NCBI RefSeq assembly: GCF_000383475.1
Contig: NZ_KB911460.1
Coordinates: 558,001 to 622,000, forward strand
DNA length: 64,000 bases
Direction: 5' to 3'
DNA from: Microbacterium sp. 11MF
GTDB taxonomy: Bacteria; Actinomycetota; Actinomycetes; Actinomycetales; Microbacteriaceae
Part shown: in pieces, positions 61,792 through 64,000 of the stretch
Position numbering within the stretch: position 1 is the stretch's first letter
How the letters are laid out: every line of letters begins with the position of its first letter
Program-made: the position numbers and the translations under genes
Notes under the pieces: model-generated
Told to the model about the DNA's origin: nothing
The model's database searches: none
Seen by the model: only the letters and a program-made list of their open reading frames with translations

Positions 61792-62693
61792 GCCTGCCAC
61801 CTCGAGGCCCGCCGCTGGACCAGGTTGTAGACGACCATCGCCGCCGCGACGACCAGGATCATGCCGAGCGCGAGCGACCCCGCGAGGTTCTCGCGGCCGA
61901 GCACGGTCTCGCTCGTGAGCGCGGTGCGGATCTGCAGCGGCACGATCGACGAGCCCTGGCTGGCGAGTGCGGCTGCCGTCGCGTAGGACGAGAACGCGTT
62001 CGTGAACAGCAGGAGGAGGCTCGCGAGGAACGAGGGGGCGAGGACGGGGAAGCCGACGTGTGCCCAGAAGCCGGCGCGCGTGCCGCCGAGGGTCATGTGC
62101 GCTTCGGCCCACTGGGGGCGGAGGGCGGCGAGGGCCGGCATGAACGTGAGGACCATGAGCGGCACCTGGAAGATGATGTACGCGGGGATGAGGCCCGGCA
62201 GTCCGTAGATCCAGGCGCCGTCCGCGAAGATGTCGATTCCCAGAGCGCCGGCGATCAGGCGGGTGATGACACCCTGCGTGCCGAGCGTCGCGACCATCAC
62301 GAAGGCGAGCATGACGCCGCCGAACTGCGCGAGGACACCGGATGCCGCATCCACCGCGGCGCGGATCACTCCGGCCTCGGGCAGCCCCAGCAGAGCGAAG
62401 CAGACGAGCGATCCCACGATTGCGCCGATGGCCGCGGTGAGCAGCGAGACCCAGGTCGAGTTCCAGAACGTCTCGGTGATCACGGGATCGACGAGGGCGG
62501 TCAGGTTGTCCCACGTGAACGCCCCGGTGCCGTCCTGGAAGCCCGTGACGACGGCGAGGACGGTGGGGAGGAGGAGGAACAGGGCGAGGTAGGCGAGGAA
62601 GGGGACGAGGCCCAGCCATGACCATCCGATCCGCCGCGAGCGGGGGAGCGGGGAGCCCGTGACCGGGCTCCCCGCGGGGGCGACAGCGGTCAC
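61788..62693 (-). CDS. ABC transporter permease (first membrane subunit)
   Basis: A 301-residue permease with about six helices. A Pro/Arg-rich cytoplasmic start (VTAVAPAGSPVTGSPLPRSRR) leads into SWLGLVPFLAYLALFLLLP. The coupling region AHMTLGGTRAGFWAHVGFPVLAPSFLASLL is an EAA-like loop with His-Met in the usual Glu-Ala place. The GTG start overlaps the stop of the binding-protein gene (GTGA). Confidence 0.88.
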   Translation of the reverse strand: MTAVAPAGSPVTGSPLPRSRRIGWSWLGLVPFLAYLALFLLLPTVLAVVTGFQDGTGAFTWDNLTALVDPVITETFWNSTWVSLLTAAIGAIVGSLVCFALLGLPEAGVIRAAVDAASGVLAQFGGVMLAFVMVATLGTQGVITRLIAGALGIDIFADGAWIYGLPGLIPAYIIFQVPLMVLTFMPALAALRPQWAEAHMTLGGTRAGFWAHVGFPVLAPSFLASLLLLFTNAFSSYATAAALASQGSSIVPLQIRTALTSETVLGRENLAGSLALGMILVVAAAMVVYNLVQRRASRWQA

Positions 62694-63823
62694 TGGACCG
62701 CGGCCGCCCATTCCTTGCCGAGGAGCGTGCCGGCCTCGGTCGACTGGTCCTCGGTGGGGACGACCGTGTCGGCGGGGGCCTTCGGGAGCTTCGCGGCGAG
62801 GTCGGCGTCGATCGTGCCGGCCTTCGTCATCGCCTCCATGCGGACGGGACGTGCCCCGCCCTTGAGCCAGAGGTTCTGCACCTCGTCGCTGTAGAGGAAC
62901 TCCTCCCACAGCCGCGCGGCGGCGGGGTGGGGGGCGTCGGCGTTGACGGCCTGGTTGTAGTAGCCGGCGTAGCCCACGCCGTCGAACACGACCGTCTTCC
63001 AGGTGGGGACGTCGGCGGAGTGCGCCGCGTTCAGGTAGTCCCAGTCGAAGACGACGGGCGTCTCACCGCTCGCGACGGTGGCGCTCGTGACGTCGAGCTT
63101 CAGCATGTTGCCGGCCTTGTCGAGCTTCGAGAAGAAGTCGATCCCCGGCTGGAAGTCGTCGAGCGACCCGCCGGACTGCACGGTAGCGAGCCCGACGGCG
63201 GCGAAGGCGGCACCGGCCTGCGTCGGGTCGCCGTTGATGGCGACCGAGCCGCGGAACTCCGAGCTCAGCAGGTCGCTGAGCTGCGTCGGCGCGGCGAACT
63301 TCGAGGAGTCGTACCCGACCGACATGTACCCGCCGTAGTCGCCGACGAACAGGCCCGTCGGCTCCTTCAGTTCCGCAGGGATGTCGTCCCAGGTCTGGAC
63401 CTTGTACGGCGCGAAGCGGTCGGTGTTCTGGAGGGCGACGGTCAGGCCCAGGTCGAACACGTCGGGCGCGGTGTCGAGGCCCTCGTTGGTCTTGGCCGCG
63501 GTGATCTCCTCGGCGCTCGAGAAGTCGGGCGACTGCTCGGTGACCGTGATCTCGGGGTAGCGCTTGGTGAACAGGTCGAGGATCTCGCCGTAGTTGGCCC
63601 AGTCGCGGGGGAGGGCGATGACGTTCAGGGCGCCCTCGGCCTTGGCCGCCGCCTCGAGCTTGTCGAAGCCGCCGAGGTCGCTGACGCTCTTCGCGGTCGC
63701 CGCGGCGGGCTTGGCGCCGGAGGCGTTCTCGGCGCCGGTGGCACCGGCGCAGCCGGCCAGGGACAGCGCGGCGATGGTGGTGAGGGCGAGCGTGACGGCT
63801 CGCCGCCGGGACATGCGGGACAT
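62690..63823 (-). CDS. Extracellular solute-binding lipoprotein of ABC importer
   Basis: A 377-residue surface lipoprotein with lipobox LAGC (Cys25). The mature part has a class II (PotD/FbpA-like) fold: GALNVIALPRDWANYGEILDLFTKRYPEI, VFDLGLTVALQN and VFDWDYLNAA. It captures substrate for the permeases encoded next. Relatives bind polyamines, iron, thiamine or 2-aminoethylphosphonate; I cannot separate these. A GAGAGGAAA ribosome site precedes the ATG. It leads the operon. Confidence 0.9.
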   Translation of the reverse strand: MSRMSRRRAVTLALTTIAALSLAGCAGATGAENASGAKPAAATAKSVSDLGGFDKLEAAAKAEGALNVIALPRDWANYGEILDLFTKRYPEITVTEQSPDFSSAEEITAAKTNEGLDTAPDVFDLGLTVALQNTDRFAPYKVQTWDDIPAELKEPTGLFVGDYGGYMSVGYDSSKFAAPTQLSDLLSSEFRGSVAINGDPTQAGAAFAAVGLATVQSGGSLDDFQPGIDFFSKLDKAGNMLKLDVTSATVASGETPVVFDWDYLNAAHSADVPTWKTVVFDGVGYAGYYNQAVNADAPHPAAARLWEEFLYSDEVQNLWLKGGARPVRMEAMTKAGTIDADLAAKLPKAPADTVVPTEDQSTEAGTLLGKEWAAAVQ

Positions 63824-63937
63824 GCGTTTCCTCTCGGGTGTTCCGGCGTCCGCGGATGCGGGGCGCCGGGGGGAACGAGGGGAAGCTACGTCCGGCCGAT
63901 GACCCGAGGACTCCCGATGCGTGAACGGTCGGTGACG

Positions 63938-64000
63938 TTACGTCGACGGCTCCGCGTCGTCCTCCCGCAGGATCGGGATCGCGTTCGTGAAGGTGCTCGC
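63938..64000 (-). CDS. C-terminal end of an unidentified protein (partial)
   Basis: The last 20 residues of a reading frame, ASTFTNAIPILREDDAEPST, end at a TAA (63938-63940) and run off the window. It points in the same direction as the importer genes and lies 114 bp upstream of them. The fragment is too short to identify. It could encode an enzyme for the importer's substrate, or be unrelated. Confidence 0.4.
   Translation of the reverse strand, partial: ASTFTNAIPILREDDAEPST

Overview
The window looks like chromosomal DNA from a high-GC actinobacterium of the Microbacteriaceae, most likely Microbacterium or a close relative. This is inferred, not measured. The supporting signs are very GC-rich codon usage with frequent GTG starts, a gene for the actinobacterial small ribosomal protein bS22 next to a small excisionase-type HTH gene, a DUF222-HNH endonuclease, an Azt-type zinc importer, and many genes whose start codon lies 6-7 bases after a TANNNT -10 element (leaderless transcription). 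I see no rRNA, tRNA, CRISPR array, phage or insertion sequence. The DNA is packed: only one stretch longer than 300 bases (36329-36751) has no gene.

Layout. 1-3.8 kb: truncated GNAT gene, TetR regulator, acyl-CoA ligase, aldo/keto reductase. 3.9-8.4 kb: RecQ helicase, isochorismatase-like hydrolase, S9 peptidase. 8.4-13.8 kb: DUF1295-type methyltransferase and a second acyl-CoA ligase (operon), CoaBC, NRDE protein, YdeI protein. 13.8-19.1 kb: FAD oxidoreductase and XRE-cupin regulator sharing a palindromic operator, DinB, VOC and GNAT proteins, a membrane protein, DUF222-HNH. 19.1-26.1 kb: a zinc-import locus. The ATPase gene (aztA, overlapping pgi) and the permease-propeller-binding protein-propeller genes diverge from a Zur-like box.

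26.1-36.3 kb: a histidine kinase / response regulator / DUF4097 operon, a second aldo/keto reductase, a two-motif retropepsin-like protein, a TetR-MDR oxidoreductase pair with two look-alike operators, a double-GNAT protein, an alpha/beta hydrolase, an HhH DNA glycosylase and a winged-helix regulator. 36.7-44 kb: small proteins, a 14-TM MFS exporter and the SbcCD nuclease. 44-52.3 kb: MTA/SAH nucleosidase with NAD synthase, a three-domain RecB-like nuclease/RNase H/helicase protein, Upp, TadA. 52.3-59.9 kb: an Asp-nucleophile hydrolase, ProC, an MFS-MarR divergent pair, KtrB-KtrA potassium uptake, ArsR, the HTH-bS22 pair, a glutaredoxin-like protein and a Dabb protein. 59.9-64 kb: a four-gene ABC import operon (binding protein, two permeases, ATPase) with the tail of another gene upstream.

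How the genes work together. The best-supported functional unit is zinc acquisition, with one operator placed to control both arms. DNA-repair genes (recQ, sbcDC, the HhH glycosylase, the RecB-like protein) are scattered. Several regulator-target pairs (XRE-cupin/oxidoreductase, TetR/MDR, MarR/MFS) have visible palindromes in their shared promoters. A window-wide feature is heavy use of the heptamer GGATGCC/GGCATCC, arising largely from otherwise rare codons used for Asp-Ala (GAT GCC) and Ala-Ser (GCA TCC).
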